The notes beneath the pieces are model-generated. The model made no database searches, was not told the DNA's origin, and worked only from the letters and a program-made list of their open reading frames with translations. Both the position numbers and the translations under genes were made by a program. This document shows, piece after piece, positions 17,057 to 26,516 of a stretch of DNA of 64,000 nucleotides. The stretch is from DASXKD01 sp963734725 (lineage in GTDB: Bacteria > Actinomycetota > Actinomycetes > Streptosporangiales > Streptosporangiaceae), in contig CAVTIX010000008.1 of assembly GCA_963734725.1 (NCBI GenBank), positions 418,746-482,745 of the forward strand, written 5' to 3'. Every line of letters starts with the position of its first letter. The first letter of the stretch is position 1.

Positions 17057-17386
17057 ATGGCTGACGAAACACCCGTCCTTGACACGCTGGCCGACATGAC
17101 CGCCGCGTCGCTGGCGCGCAATTCCCTTGCGCCGCGCGAGCTCATGCTGGTGCGGATCGCTGCGCTGATTGCCGTTGACGCAGCGCCTGCTTCCTACTTG
17201 ATGAACGCCGGGGCAGCCCAGGAAAGCGGCGTCACCGCCGATGACATTCAGGGCGTGATGATCGGGGTTGCCCCGGTGGTCGGCGCGCCCCGGGTGGTTT
17301 CGGCAGCCGGGAAGATCCTTCGGGCCCTGGGCCTGGCGATCGCGGTGGCCGAAGCTGAGCTGGCCGACAGCGACGGCGAGGAGTAG
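17057..17386 (+). CDS. carboxymuconolactone decarboxylase-like (CMD) family protein
   Basis: 109 residues from ATG at 17057 with AAGGGGGG 6-8 bases upstream. The helix-rich pattern LMLVRIAALIAVDAAPASYLMN followed by GVTADDIQGVMIGVAPVVGAPRVVSA is the CMD/AhpD fold. The CxxC pair of active AhpD peroxidases is absent, so a redox role is unlikely. Such proteins form cytosolic hexamers of unclear role in actinomycetes. A strong hairpin lies 10 bases after the stop. Confidence 0.8.
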   Translation: MADETPVLDTLADMTAASLARNSLAPRELMLVRIAALIAVDAAPASYLMNAGAAQESGVTADDIQGVMIGVAPVVGAPRVVSAAGKILRALGLAIAVAEAELADSDGEE

Positions 17387-17396
17387 CCAGAATCCG

Positions 17397-17426
17397 GGTC
17401 CGGTCACCGTTAGCGGTGACCGGGCC
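17397..17426. terminator. hairpin terminator between convergent genes
   Basis: A 13-bp stem with one wobble pair (arm GGTCCGGTCACCG) closes a TTAG tetraloop. It follows the CMD gene stop by 10 bases and sits 80 bases before the end of the convergent glycosyltransferase gene. No T-run. Confidence 0.65.
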
Positions 17427-17505
17427 CGCCTCGTGCCAGGATCACCCGGAGGCGCCCCGGCGCGCCGGGGCGAACTCGGTGGCCAGCCGAGCGACCAGCG
17501 GGCCG

Positions 17506-18372
17506 TCAGGAACGTCGCAGCGGCGTGGGCCGTGCAGGCGTGGCTGGCACTCGGCGGCCGGCCTTCCGCTCACGCCACCAAGTCCTCCCGATGACGCGTG
17601 CGTAGCTCAGCGCGTAGAACGCGTTTCCGCCCTTCTTGCTGTCGCCCGACAGCCGCTGCCGCATCGTGGTGGGCACTTCAGCGACCCGGAAGCCCTGGAA
17701 CAACGCGCCGATCAATAGTTCAGAGGTCTGGTACTGCGGTTGCGTCTGGCGCACCGCTCCGGTCAGGTCGGCGCGCATAACCCGGAGCCCGCTGGAGGTG
17801 TCAGTAAGCCTGGCCCCGGTGAGTCGGCTGACAAGCCAGGCGAAGAAGCGAACGCCGACGTTGCGGAAGCGGTCGGTGTTCTCGGTCTGGCCCAGCTGCC
17901 TGGAGCCGATCACGAAGTCCGCGCGGTCCTCCTCAACCATGCGCACCATGGTTGGCAGGTCGGCGGGATCCCACTGGCCGTCGCCGTCAAGGGTGGCGAT
18001 CAACGCGGCGCCGGCTTCGCGGGCGATGCGGTAGCCGATTCGCAGCGCCACTCCGTGCCCGCGGTTGACCGACAGGGTGCAAACCAGGGCGCCGTGTCGC
18101 CGCGCGGCCTCGGAGGTGCCGTCGGTACTGCCGTCGTCGATCACCAGCAGTGATGTGGGAATGTCGGCGATCTGGTCGGGAACCTCGTCGAGTACCGCAC
18201 CGATGTTGGCTGCCTCGTTGAAGGCGGCGATGACGACGACGAGCCGCTGCAGCTTGACGTCCGGATAACTGCGGGCGAACGCTTCGCGGGCAGCACCTAC
18301 AATCACCGGGGTGTCGGTCGCCTCCTGCAGGGCGCGATAAATCTCGCCAGATGGTTTCCCTCGAAGCGGCAT
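17506..18372 (-). CDS. family 2 glycosyltransferase (DPM1/polyprenyl-phosphate type)
   Basis: 288 residues. A short N-terminal part leads into the GT2 catalytic domain: LVVVIAAFNEAANIGAVL, LVIDDGSTDGTSEAA with the nucleotide-binding aspartates, NRGHGVALRIGY, and ATLDGDGQWDPADL holding the metal-binding DxD-like motif. IGSRQLGQ and SSGLRVMR follow, as in dolichol/polyprenyl-phosphate sugar synthases. There is no C-terminal membrane anchor. It probably makes a lipid-linked sugar donor. The divergent GT-C membrane protein gene (18860) is a natural partner that could use such a donor. Confidence 0.9.
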   Translation of the reverse strand: MPLRGKPSGEIYRALQEATDTPVIVGAAREAFARSYPDVKLQRLVVVIAAFNEAANIGAVLDEVPDQIADIPTSLLVIDDGSTDGTSEAARRHGALVCTLSVNRGHGVALRIGYRIAREAGAALIATLDGDGQWDPADLPTMVRMVEEDRADFVIGSRQLGQTENTDRFRNVGVRFFAWLVSRLTGARLTDTSSGLRVMRADLTGAVRQTQPQYQTSELLIGALFQGFRVAEVPTTMRQRLSGDSKKGGNAFYALSYARVIGRTWWRERKAGRRVPATPARPTPLRRS

Positions 18373-18859
18373 CTGCGATCTGGCTCCTGATCATTTCGGC
18401 TGCACGCGTCCGCTTGTCGCGATCCGCGGGGCTACGTCACTTAGGTCAGGCAAGTGTAGGGCCCACATGCCAGGCATACTCGGGATTTCGGCCTTCCTAC
18501 GACAGCACGACATCTCATGCGTGGCAGCCGCGCGGCAGTGCGAGCTGCTTGGCCCCGGGGGGCAACGGGGAAGGCACCACATGACCTTATCGCCGCCCCA
18601 CAACGGCGCGATCGCGCCGGCGACGTAGCGCGGGCCCCGCGTCCTCGTCGATGGCGGAGTCATCCAAAGTGAACCCGCCGGACAGCTTATCCTGCGCGTG
18701 GCGCCGGCTATTATCGTGCCTTCTTACTCGGACTCTGTGCATACGGTCATCCCCCGGGTTCCTGCCTGGCATGCTGCTCATGTGACCGCGTTCGCGGTGC
18801 TGCGGTCTGCGGGCGAGCCGTGGCCGTGTTGAAGCCGACAGCAAGGACGCGAATAGCCA
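18373..18859. other. intergenic between divergent glycosyltransferase genes
   Basis: About 490 bases with no recognisable gene. Promoters for both divergent genes must lie here. Nothing specific seen. Confidence 0.5.
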
Positions 18860-20488
18860 ATGCGGCAGCAAGCTTACGGCGCCGGGACCGCACCTCAGGG
18901 TGCCGAGGGCCGGGCGTCCCGGCGCTGGGAGCACCTGCGGCGGCAGGCCCGGGGATGGTGGGACGCTGATGGTGTCGGCTGGCTGGTCGCGGCAGCGGCC
19001 GCGTTTACGGTCGCGGTGCTGGCGTTCAACCCGCTGTCGGCGAGGCTTAGCGGCGATGAGGTTGTGTACGCCAGCCAGATCGCCAATCACGTTCCGTTGC
19101 TGCAGTGGAACCCGCAGCACGCTCGCGGGGTGTCGCTGCTGGTAGCGCCGGTCACCTTGCTGACCAGCTCGGCCACGATCTTGCGGGGGTACCTGGCGCT
19201 GCTGGCCGGAACCGGGCTGTTTGTGGCCCTGCTGGCCTGGCGCGGCGTGGTACGGACCCGGGTTCTGACGCTGGCATGCGTCATGTTCGGCGGGCTGTGG
19301 ATCTCCGAGTCGCTCGCGGTGCAGCTGTATCCCAACTACTGGATCGCGCTCGGCGGGCTGGCCGGCGTCGGCCTGTGCCTGCGCTGCTTGCGCTCGCCAG
19401 CGCCGCGCTGGCCGGTGCTTGCGCTGCTGGCGCTGGCGGCCGCCGTCACCTCGCTGATGCGCCCGCAGGACGCGTTCTTCCTCTTCGCGCCGCTCCTAGT
19501 CGCCGCGCTGGTGGTCGCGGCACGGCGGCCCGGGAGGCGGCGCGGGCTGGCCGCGCTCATCGCCATGCTGGCCGGCCTCGCGGCCGGGGCAGGCGATTGG
19601 GTAGCGGAGGGGTACCTGTACTTCGGCGGGCCGATCGCCCGGGTCCATTTGACCAGCCGGTACGTCGGTGGCACGCGATTCAGCCCGGTCAACAGCCTGC
19701 GGATCATCGATGGCGGCCGCACCAGCTCGGTGCCCGGCTACCCCAGTGTCCACGGCTGGCCGCACCCGCAACTGCTGCTGTGGTGGCTCGGCTTTGCGCT
19801 CCTTGCCGTCCTCGGGATATGGGTTGCCGCCACGACCGAGGGGTGGGCAGTAGCGCTGCTGCCCGCCGCGTCCGCGCTCGGTATCTACGCGCTGTACACG
19901 TTCCCGGTCCGGGACAACTACCGGTATCTGGTGCCCATCTGGGCATTGCTGTCCATCCCTGCCGCACAGGGGATGGACTGGCTGATCACGCGCTGGCGCA
20001 ACCCCGCCCGCCTGACCGTCGTGGTCGTCGCCGCCGCCTTCATCGCCGTCGAGCTAGGCACCCAGCATCCGCTGCTGATGCAGCATTCGGCAGCGATGCG
20101 GACCGGCTCTCACGTGCACGTCAGAATCGTGAATTCGCTCCGGAAGCTGGGGGTCCACTCGCCGTGCGTGGTCACCAGCGTGTACCGGCCCCATTTCGCG
20201 CCGGCGTCCGAGGCGGCGGGCTTCTACACCGGTTGCACGTACCTGTGCCCCTCGGTGCGGCCTACCGGAGGGACCGGGACCGGGCGCCTGGTCGTCCTGG
20301 TGCAGGGAACGGCGCCGCCCTGGCGCTACGCCCGGAGCTGGGGCGCGCATCGGCTGGGCGCCGCCAATGTGTACGCGTATCTGCAGCCGGCCTGCCAGCC
20401 GCCTTTGTCCTTCACGCGCCCCCGGCCTAATGCACCTCTCGCTGTATGTATTCCGGGGCCGAGCGTCCGGGGCGGTAACCAGCCATAA
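18860..20488 (+). CDS. multi-pass membrane glycosyltransferase, GT-C/GT39-like
   Basis: 542 residues. After a basic cytoplasmic N-terminus and a first helix (about 41-57), the loop LSGDEVVYASQ carries the acidic pair expected in the first external loop of GT-C enzymes such as ArnT and protein mannosyltransferases. About ten membrane helices follow, ending near residue 390, and a soluble C-terminal domain with several cysteines (GVHSPCVVTSV, YTGCTYLCP) lies outside. Such enzymes use polyprenyl-phosphate sugars at the outer face. Its neighbour is a polyprenyl-phosphate sugar synthase-like GT2 gene. Acceptor unknown. Confidence 0.75.
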   Translation: MRQQAYGAGTAPQGAEGRASRRWEHLRRQARGWWDADGVGWLVAAAAAFTVAVLAFNPLSARLSGDEVVYASQIANHVPLLQWNPQHARGVSLLVAPVTLLTSSATILRGYLALLAGTGLFVALLAWRGVVRTRVLTLACVMFGGLWISESLAVQLYPNYWIALGGLAGVGLCLRCLRSPAPRWPVLALLALAAAVTSLMRPQDAFFLFAPLLVAALVVAARRPGRRRGLAALIAMLAGLAAGAGDWVAEGYLYFGGPIARVHLTSRYVGGTRFSPVNSLRIIDGGRTSSVPGYPSVHGWPHPQLLLWWLGFALLAVLGIWVAATTEGWAVALLPAASALGIYALYTFPVRDNYRYLVPIWALLSIPAAQGMDWLITRWRNPARLTVVVVAAAFIAVELGTQHPLLMQHSAAMRTGSHVHVRIVNSLRKLGVHSPCVVTSVYRPHFAPASEAAGFYTGCTYLCPSVRPTGGTGTGRLVVLVQGTAPPWRYARSWGAHRLGAANVYAYLQPACQPPLSFTRPRPNAPLAVCIPGPSVRGGNQP

Positions 20489-20560
20489 TTGTGTGCTCGC
20501 GCGGGCCGGCTGCGGTGAAGCCAGCCGGGTTCGTCACGATCTCCGGGAATCCCGCCGAAT

Positions 20561-20818
20561 ATGCCCGACCGTGCAGCCTGCGGCTGGGCAGATGTCCGGG
20601 CTGTTACCCGGGCCAGCGAGATCTTCGGTGCCGACCCGGGCATCGCCGGCCGCGGCCTGCTCGCCGCCACGGTGCTCGGCGACGCCGAGGCGGTACAGCA
20701 GATGCTGGCCGCCGACCCCGCCGCAGCGATCAGCATCGACGACGAGCGAGGCTGGCCACCGCTGGTGTATGCCTGCTACTCGCGGTGGCATCAGATCGAC
20801 CCGGGACGGGCGGCAGGG
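20561..20818 (+). pseudogene. 5' fragment of an ankyrin-repeat protein gene
   Basis: The frame reads GRGLLAATVLGDAEAVQQML, a typical ankyrin helix pair, then DERGWPPLVYACYSRWHQID, the start of the next repeat. Homology stops at about 20815, where an IS701-type fragment begins in a different frame. The rest of the ankyrin gene is not found nearby, so insertion followed by deletion probably removed it. Confidence 0.55.
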
Positions 20819-21400
20819 AATCGGCGCCCGCCTGGCGGCGGAGCTGGCCCGGCGGTTGCCCGCCCGGGCCTGGCAGCGGCTATCGGCCGGGCCCGGCGCC
20901 AAGGGGCCCCGCTGGTATGACTGGGCCTTCCTCGAGGTCACCGACCCGGCGGTGACCGAAGGCAGCGGGCCGCACTGGTTTGCTGATCCGCCGCCGGATC
21001 AGCAACGGCGAGCACGCCTTCTACCGGGCCCACGCGCCCGGCCCGGTGCCGCTGGCCCAGCTGGTGCGGGTGGCTGGTTCCCGGTGGAAGATCGAGGACG
21101 GGTTCGCCGCCAGCAAAGAACTCGCTGCTTTAGACGAGCATCAGGTCCGGACCTGGACATCCTGGCACCGGTGGACCATCTTGGCCCTGCTCGCCTGCGC
21201 GTTCTTGTCCGTCCTGGCCGCCAGCCAGCCCAGCCACCGCCCGCCAGGTGATGACCAGCTGATCCCCCTGACCCGCAACGAGATCCGCAGGCTCTTCACC
21301 GGGCTGCGCCAGCAACTGCCCGCCCCCCGCAGGCAGCTGGACTGGTCACGATGGCGACGCCGCCAGCAAGCCGTCGCCCGAGCCTGCCACTACCGAAACG
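20811..21400 (+). mobile_element. remnant of an IS701-family transposase gene
   Basis: Two frames carry IS701-like sequence. The first (about 20811-20985) reads RLAAELARRLPARAWQRLSA and RWYDWAFLEV. The second (20980-21400) reads ISNGEHAFYRAHAPGPVPLA and RVAGSRWKIEDGFAASKEL, where the glutamate is the usual third catalytic residue, and ends near ARACHYR. The N-terminal half with the first catalytic aspartates is missing and there is a frameshift, so this copy cannot transpose by itself. Confidence 0.8.
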
Positions 21401-21518
21401 AGCCCTCACACCCACATGATCACGAAGTGTCGCTGGAGTACTCGGGTGTCCAGGCCGGGTTGGGTCCATTCTGCTTTCGTGGGCTAGTTGCAGTCCCGCG
21501 CATTTCGGGTGGGGCGAA

Positions 21519-23988
21519 TCACACGTATTCGCGGCGGCGCATCCAGGCGAGGGTGGCCCAGCCCCAGATGGGGGGGAGGTAGGCGGTGAACAGCCGTTGG
21601 ATGAACACCGCGGCGACGGCTTGGTCTTGGGGGATGCCGGCGGCGGTGAGCCCGGCGATCAGGCCCGCTTCGACGACGCCGAGGCCGCCGGGGACCGGGA
21701 CGGCGCCGCCGATGATCGATGCCGTGGTCATGATGACCAGGATCGTGGCGAGGCTGGCCTGCTGCCCGACGGCGTGCAGCGCCGCGCCGAGCGCGGCGGC
21801 GACCAGAAGCTGGGCGAGCACCGAGCCGGCCGCGATGTAGGCGAGCTTGCGCGGTTCGGTGGCGATCGTTGTGACGTTGGCCCAGATGTTCGCCAGGACC
21901 GGCCGGGCCTTGCTGCTCGCCAGCCGGCGCAGCCGCGGCGCCAGGGCGACCACCGCGATGGCGGTCCCCGCGGCCAGGACCACGGCGAGCACGATCCAGA
22001 TCGCCGTCGGGCGGCCGCCCGGGCTGGACGGCGCCTGGAAGGTCCCGGCGGCGAACGGGAGCGCGATCAAGAACAGCAGCCCCTTGGCCGTCCAGCTGGC
22101 GGCGGTGGCGATGGCGCCGGAGCTGACGGCGGCCGTCGCGTCATACCCCTGGCGCTGGAAGAACCTGACCCGGACGGCGAACACGGCGGTGTCGCCGCCG
22201 GCCAGCGCGGTGAAGGTGTTGGAGGTTTCCAGCGCCAGGCACCGGCCGTAGGGCAGCTGGCCGGGGACCGCGCTGCCCAGCGCCCAGGCCTCGAAGGCGA
22301 TCGGGAGCTGGGCGAGCACGAAGGTCAGCGCCACCCACCCCCAGCTGGCGCCCTTGATGACCTCCAGCGATCCGCCGACGTCGGCCAGGACCCCGATGAT
22401 CGCCCAGACGCCGATCAGCGTGCCGATGCCGAAGACCAGGTTGACCCAGCTGATCCGCTTTTCCTCGGCGAGCTTGGGCACCTCCATGCCGAACGCCGCA
22501 GCGATCGCCGCGCGCAGCTGGGGGAGCAGGCGCTTGTGCTGGCGCAGCGCGGCCACGGTGACCGGGTCCAGCGCCGCGCGCTGCAGGTGCACCAGGGCGC
22601 CCCGGGCGGCGCCGGCGCCCAGGACCCGGGCCGCCGCCGCGGCGGTCCGCCCGGCGCCTGCCCGCACGGCCATGGCGGCCAGCCCGGCCGCCAGATCACC
22701 GTCGAGGCGCTCGTCCGGCGCCGCGGCGGAGGCGGTGCGGAAGTCCTTCAGGCAGATGCCCGCCGGGGAAACGATGATCGTTTCAGCGCCGACCGTGCCA
22801 TGCGCCAGGCCGGCCTTGCGCAGCCGGAGCAGGTTTTGCAGCACCTCATCCAGCGTCTCGTCCGACAATACGGCGTCGCTGGCCTCTGCCAGCGCCGGGC
22901 CGTCGGGCAGCCTGGTCACCAGCGCGGCGTCCCGGCTGGGCCCGAACCGGCCAGCGGCCAGCACCTCGGGCACCAGCACCCCGGCGCGGCCGGCCATCGA
23001 AGGTGAGGTAGGCCTCGTGCTCGACCTGCTGGAGGCGGTCCAAGATGAGCGCGGGCCCGGAATCGCGGTAGAAGCAGAACCGCCACAGCTTCGCCAGCGC
23101 CCGGGCGTCGGAGGCGTCCCGGCCATACACCGACAGCTCGACCGGCCGGCCGGCGCCGTCGTAGCCGGCGAGCCGTTCCACCCCCCAGGTCTGCCGGGCA
23201 GCCCGGGTGATGCCCTGGACGGGGACACCCAGGCCGGTGACCCACCCGGTGACCTCGCCCGGGGACGGCAACCCCAGCGGCGACCCCGCCGCCAGGTGCA
23301 GCCCGGCCGCGACCCCCCACCCGATCGCCAGGCTGGAAACGGTGTTGACCGGCAGCGCCGACCCGGTGATCACCGCGGCGACCGACGCCAGCGTGACCAG
23401 CGCCGCCACCAGCCGGTGCAGCGGGCGGCTCAGATACGGCAAGGCCGTCGCCGCCACCGCGATCGCCACCGCGAACTGCGTCACCGGATAGCCCGGGTCA
23501 AGCCCGGCCAGCGCGCCGGTCACCGGCCGTCCCGCCGAAGGCCCCAGAAGGTGGCCAAGCAGCAGGCACACGCCCCAGGCGACCACCGCGGCCACCGCGG
23601 TCCACCGGACCGCCGCCAGCCGCGGCACCAGCAAGCCAAGGACGGCCAAAAACACGATGACACCAACAGAACCAAGCCAGAAAACCGAGGTGACCAGCCA
23701 GCTGATCGCCTCCGGCGGCGGATTCAGCGCGCGCACGATACCCAGCTCCGCGGCCGAGTTCGCCCGCATCACCGGGACCGACACCACCACCACCACCACG
23801 GCCAGCCCGAGCCGGAACGCATCGGAGGCCCGCCGCCGGGCCGTCCCCCCGCCCCGGGGCCCAAGCACCACCGCACGCAACCGCGGCGCCACCCACCGCC
23901 CCGCGCCCGCGCCTCCTCGCTCGCTACGCGCGCCACGGGTCCCTCCTGCCACACGCGGCCCGAACCGGCCTGGTCTGCTGCCCGCCAA
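21519..23988 (-). CDS. flippase-like membrane protein (UPF0104/LPG synthase TM family) with central kinase-like domain, frameshifted
   Basis: About 822 residues once a frameshift near 23003 is bridged. The first part (ATG 23988) has several membrane helices (FRLGLAVVVVVVSVPVMRAN, WLVTSVFWLGSVGVIVFLAV). The middle resembles a protein-kinase fold: VEHEAYLTF leads, after the shift, into MAGRAGVLVPEVLAAG, LVTRLPDGPALAEA, GLAHGTVGAETIIV and LKDFRTA. The C-terminal part is the eight-helix UPF0104 domain (ISWVNLVFGIGTLIGVWAII ... GGAVPVPGGLGVVEAGLIAG, quoted in part). Such proteins move or modify envelope lipids. One surplus base explains the break, so an assembly indel is likely. Confidence 0.75.
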
Positions 23989-24504
23989 TGCCCGACGATC
24001 AGCCTGAAATTGGCGGACAGGTCATCCAGCAACTGGCAGCTGTGTTACAACGCGCGAGCTACATTTATCAGCTTTCAGGCGGTCGCGCTGTCCCGGCGTA
24101 CTTATCCTTGCGGGCGTGCCGCAGCGGCCGGCAATCCCCCGCACGACGCCGAACGTGTGGATGTAACGCCACCCATGGTTGCCGCTGAGCCAACGGGCGT
24201 TCAAACTCTGCGCATAGGGCTGGCCCGGGCTCTGGCCGCCTCCGGCACGGGCGGATAACTGGGGCCGTGGCAAAGCACGCTCCGCCTGGGGCGCCCCTAC
24301 CCGCCCACCCCGCCCCGCAGTAACGCGGGCCCGTAGTGCGCAACCGCTACTCGGTCGCCGCGCCACAACCCCAGCCAGGCCGCGGGCGCCGCTCACCGGC
24401 CGGGCGTGGCAGCCGCAGGAGCGCCGTTCACCGCGGCTGCCGCCCCCCGCTTTGACCGCCCCGGTACCGTGCGCGCGGCCAGGTTCTGTCCTCAGGTGCC
24501 CTCG
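23989..24504. other. intergenic, no gene seen
   Basis: About 510 bases. Open frames occur on both strands but none has recognisable motifs or a convincing start. The promoter of the flippase-like gene should lie at the left end. Confidence 0.45.
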
Positions 24505-24685
24505 CTGCCGATCGGCTTCCCGGCGGGATGGATATCACATCTGCCTCGTCTGGGACGCCGGCCACCAAGTCCAGCAACGGCCCAGCCAGGTCGCGCTCAG
24601 CGACCATCACCTGCCGGCCGTCCACCCGAACCTGGCAGACTGCCCGGCTGGTCCCGGTCCGGCTCACCTTCGCCAGGTGGGTCCT
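24505..24685 (-). pseudogene. possible fragment of an unidentified gene
   Basis: In a minus-strand frame different from the antiporter's, the translation HLAKVSRTGTSRAVCQVRV continues to VAERDLAGPLLDLVAGVPDE and looks protein-like. It overlaps the odd low-complexity tail of the antiporter frame. It may be a neighbouring small gene or a frameshifted tail. No family is recognised. Confidence 0.25.
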
Positions 24686-25994
24686 TCCGAGGGCCAAGCA
24701 GGCTCGCTGGTGGCCCTGTGCTGGTTGCGCTGATCGTCCGGCGGATGAGCCGGCGCCCCGGTATGGCCGGCATGTCGGCCGTACTAGGGCGTCCGTCTTC
24801 CTTCCGGGCGAGCAGTCTCGCGTATCGGATGGCCATTGGGTCGGCCGTGGCTCCGTGTGCGACAACGCTGAGCAGCACCGTGATCGTGATGACGGCGACG
24901 GCGTCACCGGCGGTGTGGCTGCCCAGATCTTCGAGCGCAAGGAGGGCGAACACCACCGATGCCAGGCCACGGGGGCCGAACCAGCTCACCAGGGCGATGG
25001 TTGCCCGGTCGAGCCGTGCGCCGGCCAGTGCGATCGCCACTGGGGCCATCCGGATCACGGTGAGGCTGAGGACTGCGTACAGCGCGATCTGCCAGGTCAG
25101 GCTCTCCACTGCGGGGGCGACTGCGATAGCGCCGAACGCCAGCCAGACCAGCAAGGACACCAGGGCGCCGGTTTCCTCGACGAACGGCACCAGGGGCTCG
25201 CCACGCCGGCCACTTGCTTTGCCGAACGCGAGCCCGCCGACAAACGCGGCGATGAACCCATTGCCGTGCAACGCCACCGAGGAGGCATAGGCGCACACCG
25301 CCAGGCCCAGCGCCGCCGAGCCGGCGAAGCCTTCCGCAGCCCAGCCGCGCCCCCGCGCCACCTTTACCAGCAGGCCACCGGCCCCCCCTACGACCGCACC
25401 GGCAACAACCCCCAAGGCCAGTTCGGCGACGGCTGCCGCCGCGCCGTGGCCGGACAGTTCGCCTGCCGAGGCCGCTCCCGCCAAGGCGACCAGCACCACG
25501 GGCGTGGCGATCCCGTCGTTGAGCCCGCTTTCGACATTGATCAGGCGGCGAATCCGCGCCGGTATCGCCGGGTTGGTCATCATGCCCGCGCCAAGAGCGG
25601 CGTCCGTGGGCGCCAGCGCCGCGCCCACCAGCAGCGCCAGCCAGATGCTCGTGCTGCCGGCCAGGGCGAGCGCCAGCAGTGTTCCCAGGCCGATCGTCAG
25701 CGGAAGCGCGACACCGAGCAACCGAATGTACAGGCCCGCATCCGCCCGCAATTCGTGGGGCGCCACCCGCGATGCGTCAGAGAATAGGACCAGCGCAAGA
25801 GTGAACTCCGCCAGAGCCTTGACCAACTCATGACTGGGCGCGACACCCAAGACCGCCAGCGGCCCATGGGTAAGCAGCAGCCCGGCTACCACGAAAGCGA
25901 TCGGGGCGGTCACATCGAACCGTTCCAACCGCGCCGACAGCGCGCCCCAGCCAAACACCAGGGCCGCCACGATGGCCAGGTCGGAAACGCTCAC
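24597..25994 (-). CDS. CPA1-type sodium/proton antiporter
   Basis: 465 residues as drawn. About twelve membrane helices; family marks are FTLALVLFSDASRV, ALAPTDAALGAGMM, and NVESGLNDGIATPVV with the ion-binding aspartate, then WFGPRGLASVVFALL. These are cation/H+ antiporters of the inner membrane. The membrane part ends near residue 395. The last 50 residues (after RRLIRRT, about 24735) are polar, Pro/Gly-rich and overlap another protein-like frame, so the true stop may have been lost by an indel. ATG at 25994 has no clear Shine-Dalgarno sequence. Confidence 0.88.
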   Translation of the reverse strand: MSVSDLAIVAALVFGWGALSARLERFDVTAPIAFVVAGLLLTHGPLAVLGVAPSHELVKALAEFTLALVLFSDASRVAPHELRADAGLYIRLLGVALPLTIGLGTLLALALAGSTSIWLALLVGAALAPTDAALGAGMMTNPAIPARIRRLINVESGLNDGIATPVVLVALAGAASAGELSGHGAAAAVAELALGVVAGAVVGGAGGLLVKVARGRGWAAEGFAGSAALGLAVCAYASSVALHGNGFIAAFVGGLAFGKASGRRGEPLVPFVEETGALVSLLVWLAFGAIAVAPAVESLTWQIALYAVLSLTVIRMAPVAIALAGARLDRATIALVSWFGPRGLASVVFALLALEDLGSHTAGDAVAVITITVLLSVVAHGATADPMAIRYARLLARKEDGRPSTADMPAIPGRRLIRRTISATSTGPPASLLGPRKDPPGEGEPDRDQPGSLPGSGGRPAGDGR

Positions 25995-26204
25995 GGCATC
26001 ACCCGCCGCCCTGCCGCCGCCGAACGGCCTCCCCGCAGGAGTTTCACCCGCGATGCGAGCTCAAAAGCGCAGCCCGCCGACGGGCGCGTAAGCGCCAGCA
26101 TACGTGCAGGCGATGGCATCGCAGGGCTTGTTGCTGGCTTCATGCATGGCACGGTCCGAAATCGATCGCCTTGAGGAAGCTGCGGTTGTCCAGGCTGAAA
26201 GCGG

Positions 26205-26220
26205 TGTCTCCTAGGAGACA
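26205..26220. repeat. 16-bp perfect palindrome beside a mobile element end
   Basis: TGTCTCCTAGGAGACA is a perfect palindrome ending 2 bases before the left inverted repeat of the small element at 26223. It could be an operator or a preferred insertion hairpin. Function is unknown. Confidence 0.5.
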
Positions 26221-26228
26221 TCCTGCTA

Positions 26229-26501
26229 GTGGTCGCGCCCGTCCGCTACCACGGCGAGTTCGCCTACGTCGCCGGCCAGCTCCCCGACGGCGCCACCCTG
26301 CCGCTCTGCCGGCTCCGCTACGCCCGCTCCGCCACCACCTGGGGCTTCGCTATCTACCGCGCCAGCCACGACGACTACGCCAAGTCCGTCCTGCCCAGCG
26401 GCTACCCGGCCGGCGCCCCGCAAGAAGCCCTCGACTGCGCCTGCGGCCTCTACCTCGGCGACACCACGGCCTGGCTCGACCCGCCACCCCCGACGAATTA
26501 A
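26229..26501 (+). CDS. 90-residue protein carried by the small inverted-repeat element
   Basis: Starts at GTG 26229, inside the left inverted repeat, and stops with TAA at 26499-26501, touching the right repeat. The protein is compact and soluble-looking: RYHGEFAYVAGQLPDGATLP, CRLRYARSATTWGFAIYRAS, then EALDCACGLYLGDTTAWLDP. Three cysteines (one in PLCRLRY, two in DCACG) and many aromatics suggest a small folded, perhaps metal-binding, domain. It does not look like a transposase and has no DDE or HUH motif. I recognise no family. As a passenger of a tiny mobile unit it would have to be moved in trans. Confidence 0.6.
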   Translation: MVAPVRYHGEFAYVAGQLPDGATLPLCRLRYARSATTWGFAIYRASHDDYAKSVLPSGYPAGAPQEALDCACGLYLGDTTAWLDPPPPTN

Positions 26502-26516
26502 CGGGCGCGACCACTA

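Noticed and set aside
21597..23006. A 469-codon plus-strand open frame
   Set aside because: Shadow of the flippase-like gene; composition is not protein-like.
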